Assembly: GCA_021234155.1 (NCBI GenBank)
Contig: JAJEKV010000056.1
Span: forward strand, 2,711,330 to 2,775,329
Direction of reading: 5' to 3'
Source: Isoetes taiwanensis
Lineage: Eukaryota > Streptophyta > Lycopodiopsida > Isoetales > Isoetaceae
Length of the DNA stretch: 64,000 bases
Below are positions 34,166 to 45,245 of the stretch, piece by piece. The stretch's first letter is position 1. Every line of letters starts with the position of its first letter. The notes under the pieces were generated by a model, which did not search any database, was not told the DNA's origin, and was given only the letters and a program-made list of their open reading frames with translations. Position numbers and translations under genes: made by a program.

Positions 34166-34737
34166 CATCTATGCAATATGTCAGAGTATGGCAGTTAGAT
34201 TCACTTTTTGAAATTCATTTTATAGCAGAAGTTCATAAGAAGCGAGATTCTAGAGGAACCTACAAAGATGAATAAGCTTCAATGCAGCCTCCAAACTTAG
34301 GTATTTTTGCTTTGTCATTTTATATATTGTATATGTGAGTTACTAGTCAAGCTTTTAAAATTTAAAGCAGACGTTGTATCCTCTCAAGAAAGACATGCCA
34401 TTCTTGTTAACATGTTGCACTTAAGGTGATTGCTTTAAGTTTCACGAGAATAATTTTTTTGCATTGACATTTTCATTTTCCAGTGTCAAAGAAAAAGAAG
34501 CCATTTCTAATGAAGACCTCAAACGTCAATGAGATGTACAGTCAGATTCCAAAATGGCAGATGAAAACAAGTCTAAATAAAGAAATTTTAAAGGTACTTG
34601 GAACTTTTAGTCAATTAGAGAAGCTCGATCTAGTAGTGGAGCACTTACTAGAGCAGAATCCTGAGTTGGCTGCCGAAAAACATGATCACCAAGTAGGGTT
34701 TTATGTATCTGATTTGTTCTTTGATGTTAACTCCTAG
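33916..34737 (+). CDS. Hypothetical protein, possible two-exon fragment
   Basis: The first frame (33916-34128) opens MAKGFDIQEPLLNQGNEADS and ends VSDVCMKSMKAYQ. The second (34483-34737) reads KKKKPFLMKTSNVNEMYSQI and LEKLDLVVEHLLEQNPELAA. Both look protein-like, with an AG acceptor just before the second (TTCCAG at 34478), but I cannot name a family. There is no sure donor between them. This could be a captured or broken gene. Confidence 0.35.
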
Positions 34738-35029
34738 TTGACAAGCTATAAGAAATGACAGATGTATTGAGCTTGGATCTCTTAATAGACCGATGTACTG
34801 ATGCATTCATGTTCTTGGTATTAAGAAAATGCATATATGATAATGTTCAGTTTCTATTTCCTGGTCAAAACTATAAGTGCTTCCATATTTCAGTTTTGAA
34901 TTTGAAGTTTCATCTCTATGGTGTATGCCTAGTGATCAAATCCCTTTGGATTGGATTCCATGTTGAAGCTTTGTATATGGCTGCAGATTATGTGGAGAAA
35001 ATGGGAGACCGTTATTCATTATTAACAAT

Positions 35030-35200
35030 AGAATAGAAAGATATTTTAATATCCACAAAAATCAAGAGGCCTATGAGGATTAAAAAACTCCTGCCTTGAA
35101 AGATTTTCAAGGGAAAACCTTCGCAGTAATGATGATACTAGATAATCAGGAAACAATAAATAGACCATGACGACTACTGAGTGCTTAGTAATTGAAGCAA
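35030..35200. repeat. Second copy of the 32950-33190 repeat
   Basis: Same orientation and order of blocks (AATCAAGAGGCC, GATTAAAAAACTCCTGCC, GATTTTCAAGGGAAAACC, GATACTAGATAA). Confidence 0.6.
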
Positions 35201-35378
35201 TACATCTTAAAAGGCTGTGGCTTTCTATAACTGACAACATACACATAATCTTGCTTCTCATGGCAATTGCGGCCGCTCCCATCTATCTGTCTCAATCCGT
35301 AGCTTATGGGATCCTATGCGAATTGATGAAATAACTACAAGCCTTTTCCCGGACAAGGAAGCAAAAATAAGCATGTGG

Positions 35379-36060
35379 TCATGGTGCCAAAGTCGAATTT
35401 GTATCTGCATGATAATGACCAGTTTTAACTAAGGCAAAGGTAATTGCATCCCATATCTTTCGAGAAAAACGACCATTGAGATATTGTTGCAAAAGCTCAG
35501 GATCAGAACTAGCAAGCACCATGCAGTGTTCCATTTGCGCAGACCAGCGGGCAAACCATGCATTACAATGCTCTTTCCAACATCGTTTCAAATGCTGACG
35601 AGATTCAGCCATGGCAAGAGGAAGAAGAGGGTACCTATCATCATCCATGTGATGCATCTTGCTGATATAGTGGAGGTGACATTTTATGGCAGAATGTTGA
35701 AGAGGCCAAAAACATGTCTCTTATAAAAGAATAACATAGGGCACCATAGTTTTGACTCCTAGGCTATAAATGAGAAAGGATATTTGCACCTGTTCCAAGT
35801 TCTCCCAAGCACTAGCACTAATAGTAAGCCCCCATACTTCAGAACCATAAAATAAAACATGTATCAAAGCCCAAAACAAGTGGGCTTTCTGTGATCAATC
35901 ACGAATATCTGCGCGAAAACTATTGTTTTGCATTGCATAGAGTGCTCTCCAGCCAGTAGTCACACACTAGGTAATACATTATTCCCAAAGTGTATTCTTA
36001 CAGAATTCTAAACCAAGATACTTGTAGCTATCTTCAACACACCATGATAAGAGGATATTA
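35379..36060 (-). pseudogene. Non-LTR retrotransposon fragment (region after reverse transcriptase)
   Basis: On the minus strand, WALIHVLFYGSEVWGLTISA, SAWENLEQVQISFLIYSLGV and KTMVPYVILL are followed by KMHHMDDDRYPLLPLAMAES. The pattern FYGSEVWG...W..LEQ.Q..FL...LGVK...PY..LL, then RxP, is typical of the segment after the RT domain in some LINE clades. The frame is interrupted by two stops. The rest of the element is absent. Confidence 0.55.
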
Positions 36061-36620
36061 GTTTATAAATACAAAAGGGGGGATTATTGCTAGAAACGGG
36101 TATGAAACACATTGCATATGGAAACATGGAAGACATTGCATATGAAAACATGGTACAACTGAAAGAATTTCCAATAGGAGGGTATCAATTTACAAATTAT
36201 AAAGGGGGGATTGTTGCCAAAGGGATATGAATACTGGTTGTGGAAAGGGATATGAATGTTGCATGTGGAAATGCGGTACCAATGAAGAAATTATAGAGTA
36301 AAGGAATATGAAACTACAAAATCATAAAGGGGGGATTGTTGAGAAAAGGGATATGAACGGAGTAAGGGAACATTAAACTACAAAATTACAAGGGGGTGAT
36401 TGTGGAAAAAAAGGGGCATGAACTACAAAATCATATGGGGGGATTGTTGAGGAAAGGGGATATTAAACTACAAAATTACAAAGGGGGGCTTGTTGCTAGA
36501 AAGGGGTATGAACATTTGTGAGAAATGGGGTACGAACATTGCGTATGAAAATGGGGTATATAAAAAAAAAAAAAAATCAAATAAGAGGATACTAATCTAC
36601 AAAATCACAAGGGGGGATTG
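36055..36620. repeat. G-rich tandem array, unit near AAAGGGGGGATTGTTG
   Basis: About nine diverged copies of a unit such as TACAAAATCATAAAGGGGGG followed by ATTGTTG and GGGATATGAA occur at roughly 40-70 bp spacing. The core resembles a polypurine tract plus LTR start of a copia element (GGGGGGATTGTTG), so it may have amplified from such a junction. It ends about 350 bp before the Rubisco activase-like start codon. Confidence 0.75.
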
Positions 36621-36746
36621 TGGCCAAATACCCTATTTCTTAAAATCATTCTCATTCCACGGAAAAAGGGTTTTCATGGGTTAATGGAAGCGAAATGAGT
36701 GAAGTATAAGCAACACCGTCAATGTCATAATATTAATATTGCCAAT

Positions 36747-36776
36747 GCCTGCCTGCCTGCCTGCCTGCCAGCCAGC
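36747..36776. repeat. Short (TGCC)n / (AGCC)n microsatellite
   Basis: TGCCTGCCTGCCTGCCTGCC runs into AGCCAGCC about 190 bp upstream of the gene start. Confidence 0.85.
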
Positions 36777-36963
36777 CATCCATTTTTCCATCCAATTTGT
36801 GTCAAATATCTGCAAGTACATAATATATCATATATGCAGTATATAAATATAGGAAGCTAAATGAGTAGGCTAAGGGGTTGGATAAGAAATTCCAAACTTT
36901 TATATGCAGGTCTTTTGAGAATGCCAATATACTAGTGGCTCGGAACATTTAGTCTGACAGGGA

Positions 36964-39900
36964 ATGGCTGGACTTACACAATTCTCCTTCCCCTGTAACA
37001 AGTCTCTGCAATGTGCTGGTAATTTCAGCTGTTCAACATACTTGGCTTCCTTCTCTACGAGAAATGTACGCCAGAGAGGGCTTACAAAATCCGGACTGGC
37101 AGTATTTTGCTCAATTGACGATCCAGAGGGCTCACAAAAGCTTGGCGAGAATCATGAAGAAAGCACTGGGAAGTCTGGATCCTCGTGGACTGCCAAGGAT
37201 TCCATGGGGCAGGATTACCTTTACAGACTGGGAAAGGAAGCTGATAATTTGAACATTACAGTTGGAGCACGTCAAGGAATGATAGACAATCTTTTTGTTG
37301 GAGATTTCCTTGGAAAAGAAGGTACTTCAAAATTCAAGCCTAAAAATAAGGTCGCTGATTAAAGATTGTTAATTACACAAAGAATATGCAATGAACCTTA
37401 CTAGTTTTCTACACATGGGGCTCGAGGAACCACCTTCTCCAAAAATTATGATGTTTATGAAAACGACTTCAAACTTCATGTATATTGTTACCCAAGTGGA
37501 TGTTACGGTTTAAACTCTTGTCAAACTATGTACTTGTATTTTTTTCTTGCAAATTGACCGTCCGTGGTTATTTTATGTACAATGGATCTGATATAAATTC
37601 CACGGTTGAATTACTGAATGTTGTTGCTCTTCCACAGCGGACATTGTTTTTGCCTATAGGCAAAAGGTGACCCGATCATTTGAGCATCTACAAGGAGATT
37701 ACTACATTGCCCCAGCTTTTATGGTATTGCCTTTGTCTTTTCCTCCATAATATCCCTCTAGTCCTAAATACCGGTGGACTGATCAATTAGATGCAAGGCA
37801 TTGGCTTTTCAGTTGCAAATGAGACATTATGATGTTTAATATGATTTGTTCTTTCAGTTGCAATCTAGACATTGTGATCTAAGTTTATCTACATTCTTGT
37901 TTACTTGAATGAGATGATGTTTTAGCAGAAGTAACGATGCAAAATATGATGTCCATTTGTAGATTCCTTGACTAAACAGGAGTATGCTGTTTGACATAGA
38001 TTATGTCCTTTATTTGTTACAGGATGCAGTAGGTAAGGAGCTTGGGCTTCCAAGTGTGCAATTGATGTGAGTTATTGTATCCCAGCTTATTCGTTAGTGA
38101 CTTTTCCCTGGGATGCTACAGTGACGCATATTGTCAAAAATTATCTTTCCGGTCAGCTTGATTGTAAGGTTCCTCTTATTCTTGGTATGTTAAACAGCTC
38201 TGTTCAATTGCCTTTATAGTACAAAGATGCATATATAGGAGAAATGAACACATTCTTAATGATATTTAAGTTTTCTATATATCACATGCAGGAGTCTGGG
38301 GTGGCAAGGGACAAGGAAAAACCTTTCAGACAGAATTAATATTCAAAGCACTGGGTGTTGAACCTGTTATCATGTCTGCTGGAGAACTTGAGTCTGAAAG
38401 GGCTGGTAAGACAAGTTTTTTACATCGTCATGGATCTACATAGAGAGGTTTTGAAAGTCAAATGTCAGAGGCCAGCTCAATCATTTCTAGTTAATTTGCA
38501 TTTGATTACGTTTTGATGCATAATTTAGGTGAACCTGGCAGACTTATTAGGAGGCGGTACAGAACAGCTGCACAGCTCATAAAGAATAAGGTAGGTACTG
38601 TTTGAATGTGGAAATCTTATCTGGGGGATAAGGCACATGATAGAATTACTGTCCTGAGATACTAAACGACTATCCAATGATTGGCTTAAATTTATGCATT
38701 CCATTCATCATGCTCTCTCTTTTTACATCCAGGAGTCAATCTGTGGGTAATAAACGAAATATAACTAATAAGATAAATGAATTAAACCATATGGAAGTGC
38801 AGGTTTATACGCTTACAGAGGAGCTGTAATAGAATATAATGGTTTCTAGTAAAATATCATGCACACGAAATAGTACACACCTTACTTCTATATTTTCTAT
38901 TAAAAACAAAAAAGGAGATAGATTCCTTGGATGCTTATAAATAATTTCAGTGACACAATCTTTCAAATTCAAAGATTTCAAAGTTGGAAATTAGTAAAGT
39001 TGGACCATGGAACAGCAACAGTACTTCAATATTGAGTTATTGGTGTTCTATGATGGTTGATCATTGTTTGCACCTTTCGTGTGTGAGGAAAGGGTGAATA
39101 GAGACCTAGAGATGATGCTCTAGACCCATTAATTCTCAATTAATTGCAGCCTGTGCATAGGAGCCCGTCTGGTTGTGGGTCTTGAAAGAATACGGAAAGA
39201 AGTCCGAGTTTGTGCTGAAGCAAATAAGGAGCCAAGTAGTTTCATGATTTTTCAGACTTTGATAAATGAAACGATTCACTTTTGAAAGGAAGGTTATCCG
39301 GCATGGATCTTGCAACAACGGGAAGAAATTCAGGCTGGATGCCCATGAATTTGCTGTCTGTGTGCTGCGGATTGTACTTGGGAGCTTCAAAAATGCTATC
39401 TCGAACCGGTTCAAATTGCAAAAATAAGAAACCAAATTGTAGAAAATAATAACTAAGTTTTATTGAGACCATGAAATGCACACATCCTATGTTCTGCTGT
39501 TACATCTAACCATGGCAATGTAAGAGAGGAATGCTATAATGTTTTGGGTAAATGTATGCCTATCACTTCCTTTGGTCTGCTGAAGGTCAACTCTCAGGGC
39601 TCTGCAGTCAGGAATATAGTACCTATTGTTATTGCAGGGAAGCAATGCATCACCTTTTACTCAAACCATTCGTTCTATGCTTGTGAAATAGGTGTACATT
39701 CTTGTGTCTACCCTTGTCACCCTCGTATGCTTTTAAAAGGTTTGAATGGATTTCGGGTTGTTTACAATTTTATATCTGAAAATGATTTAGGTAAGTACTC
39801 CATTGTACAGGGAAAAATGAGCTGTTTAATGATCAATGATGTTGATGCTGGATTAGGACGATTTGGTATGCTTCTGCTTGGCCCTGTATCTTCTATCTTT

Positions 39901-42900
39901 TTGATATTCTTTCCTGCAAATTGAATTAGAATATAGAATGTATACATCTGAAATTATTTTGCCATGATAACGTGTACCTTCTGAAGCCAGTCTTTGAATA
40001 CACCACTTTGCCTATGGCACATTACATCTCCCTCTATTCATCCTCCACTTCTCATGAACTACATTCATTTGGCCAATGCCCAAATTTTAACCTGCAGATG
40101 ATGGCACGTTTGGCAGATTTAGTGTTAGTTAGTAGTGTATGGATAAATGACTTACGAGATTGTCATCTGTAGAAAAAATAATAGACTAATATCTTTTTGA
40201 TGTATTTCCATCTTACTTTGTGTATTTTGGCCCACACTTTCTCAACAACATTCTTTCTGGCTAATATTTGGTCAATCAAATGTTGTCTTAAGTACTATTT
40301 ATTCCCAGTTTTCTCGCTTTTTGCCAACAAACTCCCTCTAACATACTAGTTTTATCCACATTTGTATGGGATTTGCATTTTCACTCTTGTTCTATGGGAA
40401 AGGAATTTTATGCTTCTTCAATGTCATTTTTATGCCTTCCATTTCTTGCTTATGCTCTTGTCTCCCATTCTTGACATCCATGAAAGATAACAGGATGAAC
40501 AAAAGCAGAGGACACATGCAAACCCTTTAATCTCTTGGCGCAGGGTTTTTCTTTCGTTTATAATTGTTCTTATCAACTGCAGCATTCCATCTATAGTATC
40601 TCTGAATTTTAATTCCAAAGGCAGTTAGAAGGCATCATCAAGCATTGTAATCTGGTACCAGTTGAATTACAGGCTGGATGAACAAGTACAGTCAAAACTT
40701 AAGCTGGGCTGTTTAGTCCAACATCGCCACCAACTTCTTTCGGGGTCTATAATGATAAATTGCAGGCTAGCACAATGTACAGCGGGAGAATTTTATTGGG
40801 ATATAATAGTTTGTTCAGCTGCTTTTGCACTGACGATACTGTGCTTATTGCAAGAACCAATGGAGACATACAACACTACCTCGATGAGCATACATACAAC
40901 TTGAGTTTAGACAGAAGTTATGATTGATTATTTTGTCAATTATTGCATGAACTTTATGATTATTTTTCTGTTTTAAATTATTGCAGAGAATACACAGGTG
41001 ACAGTCAATAACCAAATAGTGGTGGGCACATTGATGAACCTTTGCGACAACCCAACAAGAGTGAGCATTGGCCAAGAGTGGAGAGAGGAGGATATTATAC
41101 ATCGTGTACCCATCATTGTTACAGGGAATGATCTTTCAACACTTTGGGCACCTCTTATAAGGGATGGACGGATGGATAAGTTCTATTGGTAACTTATTCT
41201 TCATACCTATTGCTTCTTTGTTGCTATCTACTACTGAAATTACAGATGGTTCATAGTATCAATTATCATATGCTAGTTGTACTCATTTGGGGCGTTAAAT
41301 AATTTTCAAATATCCAGGCAACCAACACGGGAAGACCTTGTGAACATTGTATTCTACATGTATAAGAAGGATGGACTTTCCAAGGATGATATTGGAGTAA
41401 TTGTCGATACATTTCCAAACCAAGGTATTCTCTCTTTTGTTTAGGCAATAAACAACTGTGTATGTTGATGTCACGTGCTTGCTTAAATACACGGGCCTGT
41501 TTGCTAGAAACCACAAGAAATGGGGCGAGAACTTATTTTTATAATATCCCTAGCTACAAAGGACCAGCTTCCCCTGGCCTCAATGCCTTCTGCCCCATGA
41601 TCAGACGCAGAATTTTGTTGTTGCCAAAAAGCAAGGTTGCTCCTGACCCTCACTAACCATGTTCCAGCCATCACACTTGTCATGTACTGTCCTTAAGAAA
41701 ATTCAGCTCTAAGGTGTACACCACAAGTTTGGCCAATATGTGGCGTAGGCAATTGCCCTTATCCAATTAGTTGGGAATTGAAAATATTAACAGTCAATCT
41801 AGTGGCTCCCAACAAGAAGCTTAGTAGAGGAAAGGTTGTAGCTTGCTTGAGGTTTAGGATTCTTATGGATTGTGCACACCCATTAACTTTGCCTTGTTGG
41901 TGCCAAGTTATTATGTCTATTTAGAAGGCTAGTTTTGGAGTTTCTCAGAATTGTGGGGTGATATACTCCAGTGCTCAGAATTTGACTGTTATTGATCTTT
42001 GCTTGCTGTCAGATTATTTTCAATTCATGACACATTTGGGAAGTCATGGGGTATCACCAGGAAATAGCAATTAATGCAGGTGTTATGAAGACATGGGTGG
42101 TGCGCATATGTGTTATCTCTTGTCAGATATTCGGCATGGGGTATATCAGGATTTAGAAATGCCGAACATATAGGTTTTCTGAAACCTTAACTCGAAGATG
42201 CTAGCGCCCTAAACACGTTTTTCCAATTTTTTTGATAATTCTCCCGTGATATCCATCCAATTATCAATTTTTCTCCCGTGCTGGACAAAAATTGCATACT
42301 AAATGCACAATTCAATCAGAATCAAGGCCATTCCACATCCAACTTGAGAATTTGAACTTGTAAATTTTGGGAGTTGTGTTACCACTGCCATCGTGGACTC
42401 CCTATAGGATCAGGGTTGTTTTGAACCAAAGCTCTTGACAACCACATGGAGCTAGTGAGAAGCTGATTATTATTGGTCATTCTAGTAATATCTTCCTGAA
42501 GATATTGTCTAACTAGTTGTCTATTGTATGAGAAGATGTAGTAACCTAATGTCTTTGTGGCACTGATCAGCTCTTGATTTCTATGGAGCTCTTCGTTCTC
42601 GCACATATGACCAGCACATTTTGAAGGTAAATTCATTAAATAGCCATGTGAAACAGCTTAGACTATAAGATATGACATTATTTTAAGTGCACAGTGGGTA
42701 GAATCTATAGGCGGTGCTGAAGTCATGGGCAAAAAGCTTTTGAAAAAAAGTATAGACGGTAATTTGCCAGAGTTCGTTGCACCAAAGGTATGTCCCATTT
42801 GGCTCTGTTACCCAATGGATTATTTCAGGGAAATTACTAGATAAGATCATTTATTTATGGACGACTTTTCATTCTTTAGCAAACAATTGAAGATCTACTT

Positions 42901-43014
42901 AAGGCTGGATGCTCATTGGTAGAAGAACAGAGAATGGTCATGAAAATGCGCCTTTCAGATGAATACATGAAGAAGCAAGTTGGGCCTGGCGGTGCTTTAT
43001 CCCTCTCAATGTAG
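36964..43014 (+). CDS. Rubisco activase-like AAA+ protein, chloroplast-targeted, 12 exons
   Basis: Exons: 36964-37321, 37638-37723, 38023-38032, 38122-38184, 38292-38405, 38529-38590, 39811-39865, 40987-41188, 41318-41424, 42571-42626, 42695-42787, 42880-43014. All junctions are GT..AG and the total is 1341 nt, 446 residues, without a stop. A Ser-rich transit-like N terminus precedes DSMGQDYLYRLGKEADNLNI. Then come RQKVTRSFEHLQGDYYIAPA, Walker A GVWGGKGQGKTFQTEL, MSAGELESERAGEPGRLIRR, Walker B SCLMINDVDAGLGRF, sensor VPIIVTGND and RDGRMDKFYW with the arginine finger. Activases use ATP to release inhibitory sugar phosphates from Rubisco in the stroma. Wording such as TFQTELIFKALGVEP and NPTRVS resembles the divergent RCA-like paralog (Arabidopsis At1g73110 type, from memory) more than canonical RCA. 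Its activity on Rubisco is uncertain. Confidence 0.93.
38023..38032 (+). other. 10-nt micro-exon of the Rubisco activase-like gene
   Basis: GATGCAGTAG is flanked by TTACAG and GTAAGG. Including it joins ...YYIAPAFM to THIVKNYL as DAVV, exactly the length of the canonical DKLV-type segment. Skipping it puts an immediate TGA at the next exon start. Confidence 0.8.
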
Positions 43015-43395
43015 TAAGGTTCCATAAATATATAAATTCAATTCAACTCCGTCGCTTTGGCATACCTATATAAATTCATATGCTAATCCGGCATGAGAAG
43101 ACACCAAAAGCCAATTGCTAAACTCATCACTGTCACTGAAATACCTTCGAATGAAGCACCGGTTACCCGGTTACCAAAGTGGCTGCCCAACTACAGCGGC
43201 CACCGCCAATTTACAAATTTACACCCAGTAGCGAGTTTGGAGCAGTCATTGGCATATTCCTGGCATATAATAGTATATACTTGGAATATGCTATAAACCA
43301 ACAAGGGCTTGCCCCCCTAGGGGCAACCCAAAAACCATAAGAAAACTTGCAGTTATTTGTTCTATGCTTGAAATGTTGTTTTAAAGAAGGTGCGA
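43015..43395. other. 3' flank of the Rubisco activase-like gene
   Basis: Presumed 3' UTR and spacer. I see no canonical AATAAA signal. A small GC-rich hairpin (GGGCTTGCCCCCCTAGGGGC) lies near 43307-43326. Confidence 0.4.
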
Positions 43396-43590
43396 GATAG
43401 GCTCCAACATGCCACCTTGGCTCCAACATGCCATCCAAGGTAGCTCAAACATGCCACGTGGGCTCCAACATGTCGCATATGCTCCAATATGCCGAGGTGG
43501 ATCAAACTCGCCACCTAGGCTCCAACATGCCGAGATGACTCAAACATGCCACCTAGGTTCCAACATGCCAGGGTGGCTTCAACAAACCAA
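43396..43590. repeat. ~21-bp minisatellite, core GGCTCCAACATGCCACCT
   Basis: About ten degenerate copies of a unit such as GGCTCCAACATGCCACCT or GCTCAAACATGCCACG stand head to tail. Confidence 0.85.
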
Positions 43591-43651
43591 ATCAAATATC
43601 CTAGACCAAAAAATGCCATTTCTAATGAAATATGTTTTAATAATTTAATTT

Positions 43652-45245
43652 TTTTTGAAGAACGGTGTCATCAATATATTAAAAGAAGGGTAATGTTACA
43701 AATCAAGTGAGGAGGAAGGAGAACTGCCCCAAAGAGACAGCAATACCTCGACACTCCACAACAACTCACAGAAAAACTCCAACTCTATTGTTGTACAAAC
43801 CGACCATCACCATCTACAACACCCAAGAAATCCCGCCAAATGGCGAACTTCCGCTCTACTAATCCCGGGAACATCAGAAAGCTTTGAAATAGCTTGTACC
43901 TGAGTCGAGGAATCAGAGAGGCTGCAGGCGGCTGAATTCCCTGAAAGATCCACAACCACCGCCGCTTCCAAATCATCCACACCAACCAAGCCACGCACAG
44001 ATGCAAGGCTTGCTGCCGCAAGAGCAGCCAAGCACCAGGATACACATGAAGCGAAGAATCACGGCTAGTCAATCTCACCAAAACAGAGCCCCTCGATCCC
44101 AGGCAGCCTGCAAGTGAGGGCATAAAACCAGACAATGCTCCACGGTCTCACGATGGAGGCCACAACAAGGGCAGAGAGGGCTCACACCCGGTCTAAACTA
44201 ACTCACAAGGGCATTCACCCTGATACAATGGCACCACCGCCACGTAGCACCCTAACCTTCTGGGGGGAAGTGAGCTCCATATCCACGCCCAAACCGAAGG
44301 CCATCGAGAACCCTAAGTCGATAGACCATTTGCCCGAAGGGGCAGAGTGTCATGAATAGCCAAAGACTGGTAGCAAGACCGCACAAAACAAGAAGACACA
44401 ACATCCGGATGAACCTTCCAAACCTGCACCACCACATCATCCTGAAGGACTATAGGTATGTGTAGCGGAATACTCTCCCGCCACTTGTTCCCGATAGCCC
44501 TGGCCATCGCCTCGGTAAAGTGAGCTCGAAGAACTCCCACGGCTAGCCGACCATCCCAATACCAATCCTCCAAGGTAAGCCGCAACAGCAGCCGCCTCCA
44601 ACGGCCCTCAAGTCCCCAGCATGCACAAGTGGGCGCCCAAGGGCAAGTGCGCAGGGGTAGAGGAACCCACAAGAAAGGAGAAGAGTAGTGATAAACTGAG
44701 GCATAATCTAGCTGGAAGAGCACACGCACATGATCCCAAGCCCGCAACACCCCCGTGAGAAAAGGGAATGCATGTGGGAAAGGCCAAAGACCATACAACA
44801 GTGCCCAAGGCAACTCCACATGCACAGACGGCTTCCCAAATGCCACACATTGGCACAGAGACTGCAACAACAGTGCCGCACCAGGAGAAGATGCTCTATC
44901 CTGCAGAATGCTCCAAACAAACTTGGAGACCAACACCTTACTATGCAGCGCCAAATCCAGAATGGCCAAGCCCCCATTCTCCCGGGGGCGGAGACACTTC
45001 CACCAAGCCACCTTAACAACCGCCCCTTCATCATCCCCGCCCCACACAAAATTTCGAACCATCTTATCCAAAGCCTGCATCTTACCCTCAGGAGCTAACA
45101 ACGCAGATGTTGTATACACATGAGTGCTACAAAGTACTGACTTGGCAATAGTAATCCTACCTGCCATGGACAACTTGCTAGCCTTCCACCAATTGAGGTG
45201 TTTCTGCAACCCCTGCAAAATCTCATCCCACACCCTCCCCATGGA
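43652..45245 (-). pseudogene. 5'-truncated LINE, C-terminal half of ORF2
   Basis: A 309-codon minus frame (45242-44313) begins after the RT active site. It contains HLNWWKASKLSMAGRITIAK, FVWGGDDEGAVVKVAWWKCL and RPRENGGLAILDLALHSKVL. After frame breaks the zinc-finger end appears (LCPCCGLHRETVEHCLVLCP near 44170) and then KRRWLWIFQGIQPPAAS. The minus-strand 3' end has a short A-rich tail (complement near 43652-43660). The wording differs from the LINE at 26361, so it is another family. 5' truncation with an A-tail is the usual result of incomplete target-primed reverse transcription. Confidence 0.82.

Noticed and set aside
38000-38200. Rubisco activase-like gene as a pseudogene lacking a splice acceptor before its fourth exon
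   Set aside because: The apparent defect disappears once the 10-nt micro-exon and the acceptor at GCTACAG are used.
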